From assembly GCF_000698575.1 (NCBI RefSeq), contig NZ_JFHD01000026.1:1-64000 (forward strand): DNA of 64,000 nucleotides. Direction: 5' to 3'. Positions 1 through 8,521 of this stretch are shown piece by piece (position 1 is the stretch's first letter; each line of letters begins with the position of its first letter). The position numbers and the translations under genes were made by a program. Source of the DNA: Caballeronia zhejiangensis. Its GTDB lineage: Bacteria; Pseudomonadota; Gammaproteobacteria; Burkholderiales; Burkholderiaceae. The notes beneath the pieces are model-generated. The model did not search any database. It saw nothing but the letters and a program-made list of their open reading frames with translations, and was not told the DNA's origin.

Positions 1-72
1 CCGGCATTCGATTCGCGTAAACTAGGATCGCTCACCCGAGCGGTCCTTTCGTCTTTCCGGCAGCCGACACCG

Positions 73-873
73 ATGAACACGATTCATGTCACGAATGGCG
101 ATAGCGCGGCCCAATCGCTCACCGAAGCCCTGCTGCGCGCGGAACGCGATGAGCGCGTCATTGCGCTGCGCGACGATCTCGCCGTCGGTCCGCTTAGGGA
201 CATCGACGAATCCGTGCTCGCGCGCGCCACGTTCTGGCGTCAGATCATAACGAGCGGCATCGACTTCGAAGACGAACTCGAACAGCAACAGGCGCTCTTC
301 ACCCGCCTCGCGCGCGGCGACGGACAGATCGTCGTGTGGCACGGTCAGAGCGCGGCGGATCAGCTCACGTTGCGACGCGTCGCCTATCATCTGCGCAATG
401 CGCCGCAGCGCCTGAACGAAGCAAAACTCACGTACGACGATCTGTCGATCGGAACCGACGACAGCGAGCCGCAACGCGTCAGCCGCGAAGACCGCGCGAC
501 GGCCGTCGGCATGTTCTCGCCGAAGCAACTGGTCGCGAAGCTGCCGACCGCCGCGCCCATTTCCGTGCTGCGCATCAGCCGGCTCGCGCTCGAATGGCAG
601 GAAGCGAAGTACGCCAACGCGGAAACGCGCCGGCTGCGCGACAACATGCTCGTATCGGGAACGTGGACCGACGTCGACGAAGCGCTGCTCGATCTCGCCA
701 GTCCAGAATGGAAGCCGGCCGCCCGCATCGCCGGCGCGGCGATGGCACAGCGCTTCGATTTCCTGCTCTCCGATGCCGTCGCGTTCTGGCGTTGCCGCGA
801 ACTCGTGATGGCGGGACGGCTTAAAATCCGCGGCACGCCGTCCGAAATCAGTCAGGCCGAACTGCGCCGCTGA
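73..873 (+). CDS. DUF1835/DUF3658 domain protein
   Basis: 266 residues. The N-terminal third (IHVTNGDSAAQSL then RDDLAVGPLRD) has the look of a DUF1835 domain, and the C-terminal end (FWRCRELVMAGRLKIRG) resembles the DUF3658 domain that usually follows it. The function of this family is not established. No signal peptide or membrane segment is seen, so it is probably cytoplasmic. It lies 33 bp upstream of a TetR gene on the same strand, so the two could share a transcript. The ATG chosen gives the full DUF1835 start; no strong ribosome binding site is visible before it. Confidence 0.85.
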   Translation: MNTIHVTNGDSAAQSLTEALLRAERDERVIALRDDLAVGPLRDIDESVLARATFWRQIITSGIDFEDELEQQQALFTRLARGDGQIVVWHGQSAADQLTLRRVAYHLRNAPQRLNEAKLTYDDLSIGTDDSEPQRVSREDRATAVGMFSPKQLVAKLPTAAPISVLRISRLALEWQEAKYANAETRRLRDNMLVSGTWTDVDEALLDLASPEWKPAARIAGAAMAQRFDFLLSDAVAFWRCRELVMAGRLKIRGTPSEISQAELRR

Positions 874-906
874 ATCCATATTTATAAGAACGCATTCTTC
901 GAACAC

Positions 907-1512
907 ATGGCCCGTACCAAAGCGCCCGATCACGAGACGCAACGCGAACAGATCCTCGAACTCGCCGCCGCGAAATTCGCGCAGACGAGCTATCCCAGTA
1001 CCTCAATGGCCGATCTCGCCGCGGCGAGCGGCACGTCGAAAGCCCGCCTCTATCACTATTACGAGAGCAAGGAAGCGATCCTCTTCGATCTGCTCGATCG
1101 CTACACGAAGCGGCTGATGCTGATCATCGCGGAGGTCGAAGGCGCGAGCCAGCGGCGCGGACTGGGCGAGCGCGAGGCGTTCGCCGAGCTCGTGCGCGCG
1201 TTCCTCGCCGAATATGAGACGTCGCACAGCCGGCACGTTGCGCTGCTGAACGACGTGAAGTATCTCGAAGAGGCGCAGCGCGAAATCGTCCTCGATCGTC
1301 AGCGCGACATCGTGGCGGCGTTCGCGCGACAACTGGCGCGCGCGTATCCGAAACGCGCGACCAAGGACAATCAGACCGCCCTCACGATGATGGTGTTCGG
1401 CATGATCAACTGGACGTTCACCTGGCTCAAGCCGGGCGGAAAGCTCGGCTACAGCGAATTCGCCGAGCAGGTCGTCGACATGATCGAAAATGGGTTAAAC
1501 GTCGACCGTTAG
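907..1512 (+). CDS. TetR/AcrR family transcriptional regulator
   Basis: 201 residues. Residues about 12-60 form a TetR-type helix-turn-helix (AAAKFAQTSYPSTSMADLAA, then GTSKARLYHYYESKEAILF). The remainder is helical with no recognised specificity, as expected for a ligand-binding and dimerisation domain. Members of this family are dimeric repressors released by a small ligand. The target cannot be read from the protein. A 14-bp palindrome of the ACCGGTCGGT type common among TetR operators lies 23 bp past the stop codon, upstream of the GNAT gene, and is a candidate site. No effector gene is obviously paired with it. Confidence 0.93.
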   Translation: MARTKAPDHETQREQILELAAAKFAQTSYPSTSMADLAAASGTSKARLYHYYESKEAILFDLLDRYTKRLMLIIAEVEGASQRRGLGEREAFAELVRAFLAEYETSHSRHVALLNDVKYLEEAQREIVLDRQRDIVAAFARQLARAYPKRATKDNQTALTMMVFGMINWTFTWLKPGGKLGYSEFAEQVVDMIENGLNVDR

Positions 1513-1534
1513 AAAATGCTGCGGCACAACAGAC

Positions 1535-1548
1535 TCACCGGTCGGTGA
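1535..1548. promoter_or_regulatory. Candidate TetR-type operator palindrome
   Basis: The sequence TCACCGGTCGGTGA is a perfect inverted repeat (TCACCG, GT spacer, CGGTGA apart from the central GT). It resembles the ACCGACCGGTCGGT class of sites bound by several TetR regulators. It sits between the tetR gene and the GNAT gene. That the neighbouring TetR protein binds here is inference only. Confidence 0.35.
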
Positions 1549-1731
1549 ACCGTTGCGTTCACGCCAACCTGTTAAGCGACTGATTTCATTGACCTAAATT
1601 GATTTCAGCGCACGTTTAGAACGTCACACCTAATCGGTTTTAAGGGTTTTCCCGTACTCGCTTCTCCCAGATCGGCTAGAATTCGTTTTGCTTTGCAGCA
1701 CGCTGCATGACGAATCGAAGGAGAAACGACC

Positions 1732-2397
1732 GTGGAACTGACTATCAACCGCACTGCCGAGCAGATCGTCGCGCACGATCAGCCGCTCAAAGACGCGCGT
1801 ATGCCGGTTCTCGTCCGCGAGTTGTCTTCGGCGGATCGCGAGCGTCTCCTCACGCACTTCCTCGCGCTCGATGAAGACGACCGTCTTCTGCGGTTCGGCC
1901 AGATCGTGCCGGACCACGTCATCGAGAACTACGTGCGCAACATCAATTTCGCGGACGACAAGGTGTTCGGTGTCTTCGGCAGCGCGCTGGAATTGATCGG
2001 CGTCGGCCATCTGGCCTATCTGCCCGCCGAAGGCGACAAGCGCACCGCCGAGTTCGGCGTGTCGGTGCTCGAAAGCGCCCGCGGCCGCGGCGTCGGCTCG
2101 AAGCTCTTCGAGCGCGCCGCCATGCGCAGCCGCAACACGCACGTGTCGGTGCTCTACATGCACTGCCTGTCGCGCAACTCGACCATGATGCACATCGCGA
2201 AGAAGTCGGGCATGAAGATCGAGTACGCGTACGGCGAAGCGGACGCCTATCTGTCGCTCGCGCCGGCCGATCAGACCAGCATCATGGCCGAAATGCTCCA
2301 GGAACAAGCGGCCGTGTTCGACTACGCGATCAAGCGCCAGGCGCATCGTGCGTCGCAGGTTTTTCAGGCGTTCGTTCCGACGGCGGACGCAGCTTAA
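1732..2397 (+). CDS. GNAT family N-acetyltransferase
   Basis: 221 residues. The acetyl-CoA pyrophosphate-binding loop of the GNAT fold is seen as ARGRGVGSKLF around residue 120, preceded by a strand reading AEFGVSVL. The segment SRNSTMMHIAKKSGM matches the C-terminal GNAT helix region. The acceptor substrate is unknown. The start is supported by a strong Shine-Dalgarno (GAAGGAGAAA) about 8 bp upstream. A 219-bp leader separates it from tetR; a possible -10 hexamer TAGAAT lies at 1677-1682 but has no clear -35 partner. The gene ends at a clear intrinsic terminator. Confidence 0.92.
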   Translation: MELTINRTAEQIVAHDQPLKDARMPVLVRELSSADRERLLTHFLALDEDDRLLRFGQIVPDHVIENYVRNINFADDKVFGVFGSALELIGVGHLAYLPAEGDKRTAEFGVSVLESARGRGVGSKLFERAAMRSRNTHVSVLYMHCLSRNSTMMHIAKKSGMKIEYAYGEADAYLSLAPADQTSIMAEMLQEQAAVFDYAIKRQAHRASQVFQAFVPTADAA

Positions 2398-2445
2398 CCA
2401 TCATCGAGAACAGCGCGGGGTTTGCGCTGCGAGCGGGACCAGCAA

Positions 2446-2468
2446 GGGCGGCATCGACCGCCCTTTTT
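2446..2468 (+). terminator. Intrinsic terminator of the GNAT gene
   Basis: Stem GGGCGG / CCGCCC (2446-2451 with 2458-2463), six-base loop CATCGA, followed by five T on the plus strand. It lies between the convergent GNAT and Lrp genes, and the T run makes it directional for the plus strand. Confidence 0.85.
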
Positions 2469-2472
2469 CATT

Positions 2473-2976
2473 TCAGCGCAACGGCAGAACCGTCGTCTCC
2501 TTGATGCGCTCCAGCGAGAAGCTCGAGCGTACGTCGATCACCGATGGATGATGCAGCAGCTCGTCCTGCACGAAGCGCGAAAAGTCATCCATGTCGCGCA
2601 CTTGCACGCGCAGCAGAAAATCCATCTCGCCGGTCATCGCGTCGCACGCAACGACTTCCGGCCATGAACGCACGGCTTCGCGAAAGAGATCGCCGTGCGT
2701 CGGCGCCTTCGGTGTGCCCGCCGCGGCCTGCGTGCCGCCGCGCTTTTCCAGACGCACGTTGATATAGGCAAGCAAGCCGAGCCCGAGTTTTTTTGCGTCG
2801 AGCAACGCGACGTACCCGCGAATGACGCCGATCTCCTCCAGCCGACGGATGCGCCGCAAGCACGGACTCGGCGACAGATTCACGCGCTCGGCGATCTCCT
2901 GATTCGACAGCCGGCCATTTTCCTGAAGGATCGCAAGAATGCGGCGGTCTATCATGTCCAATTCGGGTTCGGCCAT
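2473..2976 (-). CDS. Lrp/AsnC family transcriptional regulator
   Basis: 167 residues. The N-terminal winged helix-turn-helix (MIDRRILAILQENGRLSNQE, then IAERVNLSPSPCLRRIRRLE) spans residues about 6-60, and the rest is a RAM (AsnC_trans_reg) ligand-binding domain with a short insertion (GGTQAAAGTPKAPTH) near residue 100. Family members form octamers that sense amino acids. The gene is divergent from hpd with a 145-bp shared promoter region, an arrangement that suggests it controls hpd, and tyrosine or a related aromatic acid is a plausible effector; both are inferences. Confidence 0.93.
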   Translation of the reverse strand: MAEPELDMIDRRILAILQENGRLSNQEIAERVNLSPSPCLRRIRRLEEIGVIRGYVALLDAKKLGLGLLAYINVRLEKRGGTQAAAGTPKAPTHGDLFREAVRSWPEVVACDAMTGEMDFLLRVQVRDMDDFSRFVQDELLHHPSVIDVRSSFSLERIKETTVLPLR

Positions 2977-3121
2977 TTCATAGCTCCGGAATGCACTCGA
3001 TTAGCAGTATCGTGCGCAATCTTATGAATGCGCGATTTGTTTCGCAAGTTTTTGCCATCGCCATCTGACTAAACTGTCTTCACGTCGCGCACACGCGCCG
3101 CACGCCAATCAGGAGACATGC

Positions 3122-4225
3122 ATGACCGCAACGACTTGGGACAATCCCGTCGGCACCGACGGCTTCGAGTTCATCGAATACACCGCGCCGGATCCCGTCG
3201 CGCTCGGGAAACTGTTCGAGCAGATGGGCTTCACGGCGATCGCGAAGCATCGTCACAAGGATGTGACGCTGTATCGGCAAGGGGAAATCAACTTCATCGT
3301 GAACGCGGAGCCGGATTCCTTCGCGCAGCGCTTTGCGCGTCTGCACGGGCCGTCGATCTGCGCGATCGCGTTCCGCGTCGCCGATGCCGCCAAGGCGTAT
3401 CAGCGCGCGCTCGAACTCGGCGCCTGGGGTTTCGACAACAAGACCGGTCCGATGGAGCTGAATATCCCGGCGATCAAGGGCATCGGCGATTCGCTGATCT
3501 ATTTCGTGGATCGCTGGCGCGGCAAGAACGGCGCGCAGCCGGGCAGCATCGGCGATATCAGCATTTACGACGTCGATTTCGAGCCGATCCCGGGCGCGGA
3601 GCAGAATCCGGTCGGCCACGGCCTCACGTATATCGATCACCTGACGCACAACGTGCATCGCGGCCGCATGGTCGAATGGGCGGAGTTCTACGAGCGGCTC
3701 TTCAACTTCCGCGAAGTGCGTTACTTCGATATCGAAGGCAAGGTGACGGCAGTGAAGTCGAAAGCGATGACCTCGCCGTGCGGCAAGATCCGCATTCCGA
3801 TCAACGAGGAAGGCTCGGAGAACGCCGGCCAGATTCAGGAATATCTCGACGCGTATCACGGCGAAGGCATTCAGCACATCGCGCTCGGCACGGGCGACAT
3901 TTACGGCACCGTCGACGGACTGCGCGGCGCGAAGATCGCGCTGCTCGATACCATCGACACGTATTACGAACTCGTCGATCGTCGCGTGCCGGGGCATTGC
4001 GAATCCGTCGCGGAACTGAAAAAGCGCAAGATTCTGATCGACGGCACCAAGGACGAAATCCTGTTGCAGATCTTCACGGAGAACCAGATTGGGCCGATCT
4101 TCTTCGAGATCATTCAGCGCAAGGGCAATCAGGGCTTCGGCGAAGGCAACTTCAAGGCGCTGTTCGAATCGATCGAACTGGATCAAATGCGCCGTGGCGT
4201 GCTGAAGGACACCACCGCGAGTTAA
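3122..4225 (+). CDS. hpd: 4-hydroxyphenylpyruvate dioxygenase
   Basis: 367 residues, the usual length for bacterial HPD. It converts 4-hydroxyphenylpyruvate to homogentisate in tyrosine catabolism, using Fe(II) and O2. Two vicinal-oxygen-chelate (glyoxalase-type) domains are seen. The iron ligands are visible as His in GLTYIDHLTHNV, His in GIQHIALGTGDI, and Glu in GPIFFEIIQRKG near the C-terminus. The C-terminal EGNFKALFESIE is typical of the family. The start follows AGGAGACATGC, a good ribosome binding site. It is divergent from the Lrp regulator and ends in a bidirectional terminator. Confidence 0.98.
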   Translation: MTATTWDNPVGTDGFEFIEYTAPDPVALGKLFEQMGFTAIAKHRHKDVTLYRQGEINFIVNAEPDSFAQRFARLHGPSICAIAFRVADAAKAYQRALELGAWGFDNKTGPMELNIPAIKGIGDSLIYFVDRWRGKNGAQPGSIGDISIYDVDFEPIPGAEQNPVGHGLTYIDHLTHNVHRGRMVEWAEFYERLFNFREVRYFDIEGKVTAVKSKAMTSPCGKIRIPINEEGSENAGQIQEYLDAYHGEGIQHIALGTGDIYGTVDGLRGAKIALLDTIDTYYELVDRRVPGHCESVAELKKRKILIDGTKDEILLQIFTENQIGPIFFEIIQRKGNQGFGEGNFKALFESIELDQMRRGVLKDTTAS

Positions 4226-4241
4226 GAAATACGAGCGGCAC

Positions 4242-4274
4242 AAAAAAAGGGACATGAATTTCATGTCCCTTTTT
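4242..4274. terminator. Bidirectional terminator after hpd
   Basis: A seven-A run, stem GGGACATGA / TCATGTCCC with loop ATT, then a five-T run. The flanking A and T runs let it work on both strands, serving hpd and the convergent small secreted-protein gene. Confidence 0.9.
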
Positions 4275-4319
4275 CCATTCCGGCGGCCCGCTTTGTCGGC
4301 GCGGACCGCGACGATCGGG

Positions 4320-4529
4320 TCAGCCCGCCGTCTCGTCGTCGCTGCTTTCGGATTCGCGGCGCTGTTGGGCGCCAGCCTGAACCGACTGAACGCGCACTTG
4401 CGCGACCTGTGCAACCGACGACGCCCCGAACGGCGAGGCATTATTCGCCCGTGCGCCGCCAACGGGCGCGCTAATGGCGAAAAAGGCTGCCGAAACCATC
4501 AAGAAATTCTGGATGTGGCGTTGTTTCAT
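4320..4529 (-). CDS. Small exported hypothetical protein
   Basis: 69 residues. A signal peptide is clear: MKQRHIQNF, a hydrophobic core LMVSAAFFAIS, and a likely cleavage after GGARA. The mature part is short, low in complexity and ends in an acidic tail (ESESSDDE). A Shine-Dalgarno (AAGGAGATAA) precedes the ATG. No family is recognised. It is convergent with hpd and shares its terminator. Confidence 0.55.
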   Translation of the reverse strand: MKQRHIQNFLMVSAAFFAISAPVGGARANNASPFGASSVAQVAQVRVQSVQAGAQQRRESESSDDETAG

Positions 4530-4874
4530 CGTTATCTCCTTCTAACTGCTTGCGTACAACTCGCTTTCGGAAGCCAAAACGTGCTTAAAAAGATGGCACG
4601 GGATTTCCGGAAGCGCCATTTTAGACAGAGCTGAGCGGCAGGGTTCCGCAGATCGGTCGGTTTTACACGATGTAACAAAACCTTCCCGATCACGGTCAAA
4701 TCGTCAAGGAATTGACGCAAAGCGCAACCAAGCGAGGAATTTTTAACGGGTTTGTCCCACTGTCTCGAAAACCCTTAGACCGGCAAACTGGAATCCCGGC
4801 CCGACCGTTCATAAGACGCGACGGCCCGAAACATGCTTTGGTGATCCCAAACCTCGGGTGGAGGAAGACACATA
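4530..4874. other. Intergenic region, divergent promoters
   Basis: 345 bp between the small secreted-protein gene and the indolepyruvate oxidoreductase gene, which are divergent. No gene or recognised RNA motif is seen. It must hold promoters for both. A strong Shine-Dalgarno (GTGGAGGAAG) for the oxidoreductase lies at its right end. Confidence 0.6.
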
Positions 4875-7800
4875 ATGAACGCCCCGCTAGACGCAGAACA
4901 AAGAGCTTCGCTAGAAGCCGCGCTGAAGTCCGTCACGCTCGACGACAAATACACGCTCGAACGCGGCCGCGCCTACATGAGCGGCATCCAGGCGCTGGTG
5001 CGTCTGCCGATGCTCCAGCAAGAGCGCGACAAAGCCGCTGGTCTCAATACGGCCGGATTCATCTCCGGTTATCGCGGTTCTCCCCTCGGTGGCCTCGATC
5101 AGTCCCTCTGGAAGGCGAAGAAGCATCTCGCCGGGCATCAGATCGTGTTTCAGCCGGGCGTGAACGAAGATCTGGCCGCCACCGCCGTGTGGGGCTCGCA
5201 GCAAGTCAACCTGTACCCGAGCGCCAAATACGACGGCGTTTTCTCGATGTGGTACGGCAAAGGTCCGGGCGTCGATCGCTCGGGCGATGTCTTCAAGCAC
5301 GGCAACTCCGCTGGCTCCGCGAAGCACGGCGGCGTTCTCGTGCTCGCCGGCGACGACCATGCCGCGAAATCGTCGACGCTCGCGCATCAGTCGGAGCACA
5401 TTTTCAAGGCGTGCGGACTGCCGGTGCTGTTTCCGTCGAACGTGCAGGAATATCTCGATTTCGGCCTGCACGGCTGGGCGATGTCGCGCTACTCCGGCCT
5501 GTGGGTCGCGATGAAATGCGTGACAGATGTCGTCGAGTCGTCGGCTTCGGTCGATATCGATCCGCATCGCACGCAAATCGTGCTGCCCACCGATTTCGCG
5601 ATGCCCGACGGCGGCCTGAACATCCGCTGGCCCGATCCGCCGCTCGTGCAGGAAGCGCGTCTGCTCGACTACAAGTGGTACGCGGCGCTGGCCTATGTGC
5701 GCGCGAACAAGCTCGACCGGGTGGAAATCGATTCGCCGCACGCGCGCTTCGGCATCATGACCGGCGGCAAGGCGTATCTCGACGTGCGTCAGGCGCTGAC
5801 CGATCTCGGCCTCGATGACGCGACGTGTTCGCAAATCGGCATTCGTCTCTACAAGGTCGGCTGCGTGTGGCCGCTGGAAGCGCAAGGCGCGCAGGAATTC
5901 GCGCGCGGGCTGGAAGAGATTCTCGTCGTCGAAGAAAAGCGCCAGATTCTCGAATACGCGATCAAGGAAGAGCTGTACAACTGGCCAGATGCGCAACGTC
6001 CGCGCGTCTACGGCAAGTTCGACGAGAAAGACGGCGCCGGCGGCGAATGGTCCGTGCCGATGGGCAACTGGCTTCTGCCCGCGCACTACGAGCTGTCGCC
6101 CGCGATCATCGCGAAGGCGATCGCCACGCGCCTCGAAAAGTTCGATCTCCCCGCCGACGTGCGTGCGCGCATCGCGACGCGCCTCGCCGTGATCGACGCG
6201 AAGGAGAAATCGCTCGCGCGGCCGCGCGTCGAGGCGGAGCGCAAGCCGTGGTTCTGCTCGGGCTGTCCGCACAATACGTCGACGAACGTGCCGGAAGGAT
6301 CGCGCGCGATGGCCGGAATCGGCTGTCACTACATGACGGTCTGGATGGACCGCAACACGAGCACGTTCAGCCAGATGGGCGGCGAAGGCGTCGCGTGGGT
6401 CGGCCAGGCGCCGTTCTCGAACGACAAGCACGTCTTCGCGAATCTCGGCGACGGCACGTACTTCCATTCGGGCCTGCTCGCGATCCGCGCGGCGATCGCG
6501 GCGAAGGTGAACATCACCTACAAGATTCTTTACAACGATGCCGTCGCGATGACGGGCGGCCAGCCCGTCGACGGCGTGCTGACCGTGCCGCAGATCACGC
6601 ATCAGCTCGCGGCGGAGGGCGCGGCGAAGATCGTCATCGTCACGGATGAGCCGGAGAAGTACACGGCGAATGTCGGACTCGCGCCGGGCATCGACGTGCA
6701 TCATCGCGATGAACTCGACGATATCCAGCGCCAGTTGCGCGACATTCCGGGCACGTCGATCCTGATCTACGACCAGACCTGCGCCACCGAGAAACGGCGT
6801 CGCCGCAAACGCGGCGCGTTTCCCGATCCGGCGAAGCGCGTCGTCATCAACGAGGCCGTGTGCGAAGGTTGCGGCGATTGCTCGGTGAAGTCGAATTGCC
6901 TGTCGGTGGAACCGCTCGAAACCGAGTACGGCACGAAGCGGCAGATCAACCAGTCGACGTGCAACAAGGACTATTCGTGTCTGAACGGCTTCTGCCCGAG
7001 CTTCGTCACGGTGGAAGGCGGGCAGTTGAAGAAACCCAAGGCGACGAGCGTCGCGAGCGATGCGATGCCCGCCGTGCCCACGCCCGAGCTGCCGGAAATC
7101 GGGCGGCCGTATGGCGTGCTGGTTACGGGCGTCGGCGGAACGGGCGTCGTGACGATCGGCGCGCTGCTCGGCATGGCGGCGCATCTGGAGCAGAAAGGCG
7201 TCACCGTGCTCGACGTCACCGGTCTCGCGCAGAAAGGCGGCGCCGTGATGAGCCACGTGCAGATCGCGAATCGTCCTGCCGATATCCACGCGACGCGCAT
7301 CGCGATGGGCGAGGCGGATCTCGTCATCGGCTGCGACGCGATCGTGACCGCGAGCAACGAATGCGGCTCGCGGATGCAGCCGGACCACACGCGTGTCGTC
7401 GTGAACAGCGCGCAAACGCCGACCGCCGAGTTCATCAAGAATCCGAACTGGAGCTTTCCGGGCGCGAGCGCCGAGGCGGATATCCGCGCGGCGGCGGGCG
7501 AGCACGTCGCGCTCGTCGATGCCAACCGCTTCGCCGTCGCGCTGATGGGCGACGCGATTTATACGAATCCGTTCGTGCTCGGGTTTGCGTGGCAGAAGGG
7601 CTGGGTGCCGCTGCGGCATGAATCGCTGGTGCGCGCGATCGAATTGAACGCGGTGCAGGTCGAGAAGAATCTCGCGGCGTTCGAATGGGGACGACGCGCG
7701 GCGCACGATCTTTCGTCGGTTACGCGGCTCGCTCACGGGACGCACACGCAAGACGCGCCGGGCAAGATCATTGCGCTGCATACGCCGAAGGCGCTCGATA

Positions 7801-8450
7801 CGCTCATCGACAAGCGGCTCGACTATCTCGCGAAGTATCAGAACACGGCTTATGCGGCGCGGTATGGGCGGCTGGTCGCGTCGGTGCGCGCGAAGGAAGC
7901 GGAACTCGGAACCGGTGATTATTCGTTGACGGAAGCTGTCGCGAAGAATCTTCACAAGCTCATGGCTTATAAGGACGAGTACGAAGTCGCGCGCCTGTAT
8001 GCCGATCCGGTTTTCCTCGACAAGATTCGCGGGAGCTTCGAAGGCGACTGGAAGATCAAGGTGCATCTCGCGCCGCCTTCCTTGTCGAAGAAGGATTCGC
8101 ATGGGCATCTGGTGAAGAAGCAGTACGGCCCGTGGATGATGTCCGCGATGCGTGTTCTCGCTCGTTTCAAGTTCCTGCGCGGGACGGCGCTCGACCCGTT
8201 CGGACGCACGGAGGAGCGGAAGATGGAGCGCGCGTTGATCGGCGAATACGAAGGGCTGGTGAAGGAGCTGATCGGCGGATTGACGGCAGAGAAGCTGCCG
8301 CTCGCGATCGAACTGGCGAATCTGCCGGATTCGATGCGCGGGTATGGGCACATCAAGGAAAACAACGTGAAGGCCGCGAAGCTGAAGTGGGAGAAGTTGC
8401 TGGGACGGTGGCGCGATCCGCAGGGCGACGAAAAGCGACAAGTAGCCTGA
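4875..8450 (+). CDS. Fused indolepyruvate ferredoxin oxidoreductase family protein
   Basis: 1191 residues, the single-chain form in which alpha, beta and gamma modules are fused. The family oxidatively decarboxylates aryl-2-oxoacids such as indolepyruvate to acyl-CoA. Seen in order: an N-terminal pyrimidine-type domain (GFISGYRGSPLGG); a CSGCPHN motif near residue 460; a thiamine-pyrophosphate site (NLGDGTYFHSG near 525, then YNDAVAMTGGQ); cysteines CEGCGDC near 662 and CNKDYSCLNGFCPS near 700, which look like iron-sulfur ligands; and a gamma domain starting GVGGTGVVTIG near 752. The start follows a strong GGAGGAAG site. It stands alone with its own terminator, close to hpd, consistent with aromatic amino-acid breakdown. 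Confidence 0.95.
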   Translation: MNAPLDAEQRASLEAALKSVTLDDKYTLERGRAYMSGIQALVRLPMLQQERDKAAGLNTAGFISGYRGSPLGGLDQSLWKAKKHLAGHQIVFQPGVNEDLAATAVWGSQQVNLYPSAKYDGVFSMWYGKGPGVDRSGDVFKHGNSAGSAKHGGVLVLAGDDHAAKSSTLAHQSEHIFKACGLPVLFPSNVQEYLDFGLHGWAMSRYSGLWVAMKCVTDVVESSASVDIDPHRTQIVLPTDFAMPDGGLNIRWPDPPLVQEARLLDYKWYAALAYVRANKLDRVEIDSPHARFGIMTGGKAYLDVRQALTDLGLDDATCSQIGIRLYKVGCVWPLEAQGAQEFARGLEEILVVEEKRQILEYAIKEELYNWPDAQRPRVYGKFDEKDGAGGEWSVPMGNWLLPAHYELSPAIIAKAIATRLEKFDLPADVRARIATRLAVIDAKEKSLARPRVEAERKPWFCSGCPHNTSTNVPEGSRAMAGIGCHYMTVWMDRNTSTFSQMGGEGVAWVGQAPFSNDKHVFANLGDGTYFHSGLLAIRAAIAAKVNITYKILYNDAVAMTGGQPVDGVLTVPQITHQLAAEGAAKIVIVTDEPEKYTANVGLAPGIDVHHRDELDDIQRQLRDIPGTSILIYDQTCATEKRRRRKRGAFPDPAKRVVINEAVCEGCGDCSVKSNCLSVEPLETEYGTKRQINQSTCNKDYSCLNGFCPSFVTVEGGQLKKPKATSVASDAMPAVPTPELPEIGRPYGVLVTGVGGTGVVTIGALLGMAAHLEQKGVTVLDVTGLAQKGGAVMSHVQIANRPADIHATRIAMGEADLVIGCDAIVTASNECGSRMQPDHTRVVVNSAQTPTAEFIKNPNWSFPGASAEADIRAAAGEHVALVDANRFAVALMGDAIYTNPFVLGFAWQKGWVPLRHESLVRAIELNAVQVEKNLAAFEWGRRAAHDLSSVTRLAHGTHTQDAPGKIIALHTPKALDTLIDKRLDYLAKYQNTAYAARYGRLVASVRAKEAELGTGDYSLTEAVAKNLHKLMAYKDEYEVARLYADPVFLDKIRGSFEGDWKIKVHLAPPSLSKKDSHGHLVKKQYGPWMMSAMRVLARFKFLRGTALDPFGRTEERKMERALIGEYEGLVKELIGGLTAEKLPLAIELANLPDSMRGYGHIKENNVKAAKLKWEKLLGRWRDPQGDEKRQVA

Positions 8451-8461
8451 CGCGCTGGCTC

Positions 8462-8500
8462 AAAAAAAAACGGCGATCCGTTCCCGGATCGCCGTTTTTC
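8462..8500. terminator. Bidirectional terminator between oxidoreductase and maeB
   Basis: A run of nine A, a 10-bp stem CGGCGATCCG / CGGATCGCCG with loop TTCC, then a five-T run. It serves both convergent genes. Confidence 0.92.
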
Positions 8501-8521
8501 TTTCAGCGCAGCAAATAAACC

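Noticed and set aside
4911-8441. An 1176-codon minus-strand frame opposite the indolepyruvate oxidoreductase
   Set aside because: It is a mirror of the real gene produced by strong GC bias at third positions; no domain is recognisable in it.
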